A stretch of DNA of 6,642 nucleotides. Source: JAYFRL01 sp034925905. Its GTDB lineage: Bacteria > Bacillota > Clostridia > Lachnospirales > Anaerotignaceae. Where the stretch lies: contig JAYFRL010000033.1 in assembly GCA_034925905.1 (NCBI GenBank), positions 1 through 6,642 on the forward strand. The letters are read 5' to 3'. A model generated the notes under the pieces. It worked only from the letters and a program-made list of their open reading frames with translations, was not told where the DNA came from and searched no databases. Shown piece after piece: positions 5,579-6,642 of the stretch (position 1 is the stretch's first letter; every line of letters begins with the position of its first letter). The translations under genes and the position numbers were made by a program.

Positions 5579-6337
5579 TTCTCCAAGCCATGCTAAAACG
5601 GCATCCTTTAAAAATTCGGCGCAGCCAGCAACATTTTTATCGTAATACGCTTTAAACCTTTCATCTGAAACATACATATAAACAAGTCCCTCATGAGCCT
5701 TGCTGCTGTATTTATCCCAGCTAAATAACAGCCATTCCTTGTGCAGCAGCGCAATTCGCCTACCCTCTTCGCCTTTTGGATTTTCACCGGTTTTAACCGC
5801 AGCCTCAAGGCTTTTTAAAATCTCAGATTCAATATCCTTCATCTTTTTATATTCTTCTTCTGTAAAACCCATCATTTTTGCGTTTGAACTGTCTATCACG
5901 TCATCTCCGTATTTTTGACGCAGCTCTTTTCCGTATTTTTCTTCGTTTTCTGAAACTATCTGTTTCTTGAATCCTTCAAACTTTTCTTCATCGCTCATTG
6001 AAAGCTCTCCTTTCTTACATCCAATTGTTTTTTCAATGTTTGTTATAAGGAGTTCGATACGGCTTTTTTCGTCTTTTAAAGCCAAAAGATGTTTTTCGAG
6101 CGCTAAAACATGGTTAAATCCCGATGAATTTATAGCGCCTCCGATTTCGTGAAGCCCCATGCCCAGCTCACGGTAAAACATTATTTGCTGGAGAACATCA
6201 ATCTTATCGCCTTCATACATCCTATAGCCCGAATCCGAAATATAGCTTGGCTTAAGAAGACCTATCTGGTCATAATATCTTAAAGTTCTTTTACTTATTT
6301 TTGCGATTTCTGAAAGCTTTTTAACTGTATAAGCCAT
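5576..6337 (-). CDS. MerR-family regulator with TipAS ligand domain (TipAL-like)
   Basis: A 253-residue transcription regulator. Residues 1-70 are a MerR winged helix-turn-helix: YTVKKLSEIAKISKRTLRYY (3-22), then DQIGLLKP and SDSGYRMYE (35-42). A coiled-coil dimerisation helix follows (about 75-106). Residues 115-253 match the TipAS antibiotic-recognition domain, with FTEEEYKKM (158-166), a HKEWL segment (199-203), and HEGLVYMYVSDERFKAYYD (215-233) near the end. Family members activate promoters with long spacers on binding drugs such as thiopeptides; TipAL of Streptomyces also controls its own gene. The only cysteines are C107 (linker) and C239; no Cys is seen in the YSSKAH stretch (210-215), near where I recall TipAL having its thiopeptide-capturing Cys, so covalent capture may not occur. 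ATG at 6337 has GGAGG 7 nt upstream; the ATG at 6343 is only about 1 nt from it. Confidence 0.9.
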   Translation of the reverse strand: MAYTVKKLSEIAKISKRTLRYYDQIGLLKPSYISDSGYRMYEGDKIDVLQQIMFYRELGMGLHEIGGAINSSGFNHVLALEKHLLALKDEKSRIELLITNIEKTIGCKKGELSMSDEEKFEGFKKQIVSENEEKYGKELRQKYGDDVIDSSNAKMMGFTEEEYKKMKDIESEILKSLEAAVKTGENPKGEEGRRIALLHKEWLLFSWDKYSSKAHEGLVYMYVSDERFKAYYDKNVAGCAEFLKDAVLAWLGE

Positions 6338-6361
6338 ATGCATTCCTCCTTATGCTATATT

Positions 6362-6392
6362 ATTGTAAAGGGTTACGTAATGTTAATGTCAA
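6362..6392 (-). promoter_or_regulatory. MerR-type promoter and operator of the TipA-like gene
   Basis: A perfect -35 TTGACA (6392-6387) and -10 TACAAT (6367-6362) are separated by 19 bp, rather than the usual 17. The long spacer is the hallmark of promoters remodelled by MerR proteins. The spacer contains TTACGTAA, an 8-bp palindrome (6373-6380), within a partial dyad resembling the TTAACGTTACGTTAA pattern known for this family. The transcript should start near 6355, giving a short leader with AGGAGG at 6350-6345. Autoregulation is inferred. Confidence 0.75.
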
Positions 6393-6504
6393 CAGTTTTT
6401 TTTAAGGTTTTTAAATAAATTTTTATATCTCCTTTTAATATGTAACTTTACCCGCCGCCACTTTAATATTTAATGAACTTTTAAACTCTTTTAATAGGTG
6501 ACAA

Positions 6505-6642
6505 TAATCATCCCCACGTAAACGTGGGGTTTTTCTTTGAGCCCTAAAAGGGACTATTGCCAACATTGCGCCTTAAGGCGCTTTATGATTCCGCCAACCG
6601 CACGTTTATTTACCTGCTACCCTTTAAAAGGGTCAACATATT
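6505..6642 (-). ncRNA. Candidate structured non-coding RNA, 5' end cut by window edge
   Basis: No reading frame fills this stretch, yet it has four compact hairpins. On the minus strand: ACCCTTT/AAAGGGT (6633-6619), the perfect palindrome GCGCCTTAAGGCGC (6581-6568), CCCT/AGGG with a short loop (6552-6542), and CCCCACGT/ACGTGGGG (6529-6512). They are joined by linkers with GTTGGC-like words (GTTGAC near 6637, GTTGGC near 6598, GTTGGC near 6564). The linker word TAAACGTG (6608-6601) is complementary to CACGTTTA in the last hairpin (6526-6519), suggesting a pseudoknot or switch. The density of structure suggests a conserved RNA; Firmicutes raiA RNA is one possibility, suggested by memory of its general layout and not verified. 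Strand is uncertain, because the last hairpin has its T-run on the plus strand. Confidence 0.4.
6512..6534 (+). terminator. Terminator-like hairpin CCCCACGT/ACGTGGGG
   Basis: CCCCACGT (6512-6519) and ACGTGGGG (6522-6529) form a perfect 8-bp stem around AA, followed by five T on the plus strand (6530-6534). In form it is a strong plus-strand terminator, but no plus-strand gene precedes it. On the minus strand the following ATGATTATTG is only mildly U-rich. It may be the last hairpin of a minus-strand structured RNA, with the T-run coincidental. Confidence 0.5.

Noticed and set aside
6338..6343. ATG at 6343 as start of the TipA-like regulator.
   Set aside because: It is about 1 nt from GGAGG, too close for initiation; the ATG at 6337 has a 7-nt spacer and begins exactly at the MerR domain.
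6505..6537. On the minus strand, CCCCACGTTTACGTGGGGATGA resembles a type I-E CRISPR repeat.
   Set aside because: There is only one copy, no second copy at spacer distance on either side, and no cas gene. The hairpin is better explained as a terminator-like or RNA stem.

Overview
The window looks like chromosomal DNA from a low-GC Gram-positive anaerobe of the Clostridia. The evidence is AT-rich intergenic DNA, strong AGGAGG ribosome binding sites, a T-box leader on an aminoacyl-tRNA synthetase gene, and a eukaryote/archaea-like type 2 isoleucyl-tRNA synthetase. All four protein genes are on the minus strand, so the window reads functionally from right to left. Most appear to be separate transcription units with their own promoters and terminators.

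Right to left: (1) 6505-6642 has no protein gene but is packed with short GC-armed hairpins joined by non-repetitive linkers. This is probably the 3' part of a structured non-coding RNA on the minus strand, cut by the window edge. (2) 5576-6337 encodes a MerR-family regulator with a C-terminal TipAS-type ligand domain. Its promoter has the 19-bp spacer and internal dyad typical of genes that MerR proteins control, so autoregulation is likely. (3) 4601-5452 encodes a DUF4405-type multi-helix membrane protein with several helix-associated histidines. Three 7-bp repeats spaced 11 bp apart lie upstream and look like binding sites for an OmpR/PhoB-type response regulator. Its 3' end appears damaged: a one-base shift in an A4 run would add an acidic tail, which is then broken by an in-frame TAA. 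(4) 3941-4261 holds a near-consensus promoter and a complete T-box leader with an AUC (Ile) specifier and a terminator hairpin. (5) 824-3940 is ileS. (6) 182-640 is a small CYTH-domain protein with its own extended -10 promoter and a strong terminator. (7) 1-135 has no gene. It carries a branched terminator on the plus strand, apparently ending a transcript that enters from outside the window, and a second perfect hairpin.

The genes do not form one pathway. ileS is housekeeping and controlled by uncharged tRNA-Ile. The TipA-like regulator and the DUF4405 protein are neighbours and could belong to an envelope or antibiotic stress response, but their promoters point to different regulators. The points most worth following are the RNA-like element at the right edge and the 10-nt words it shares with the left-edge element, the decayed DUF4405 tail, the triple regulator box, and the T-box UGGC base that does not match the usual tRNA-Ile discriminator.
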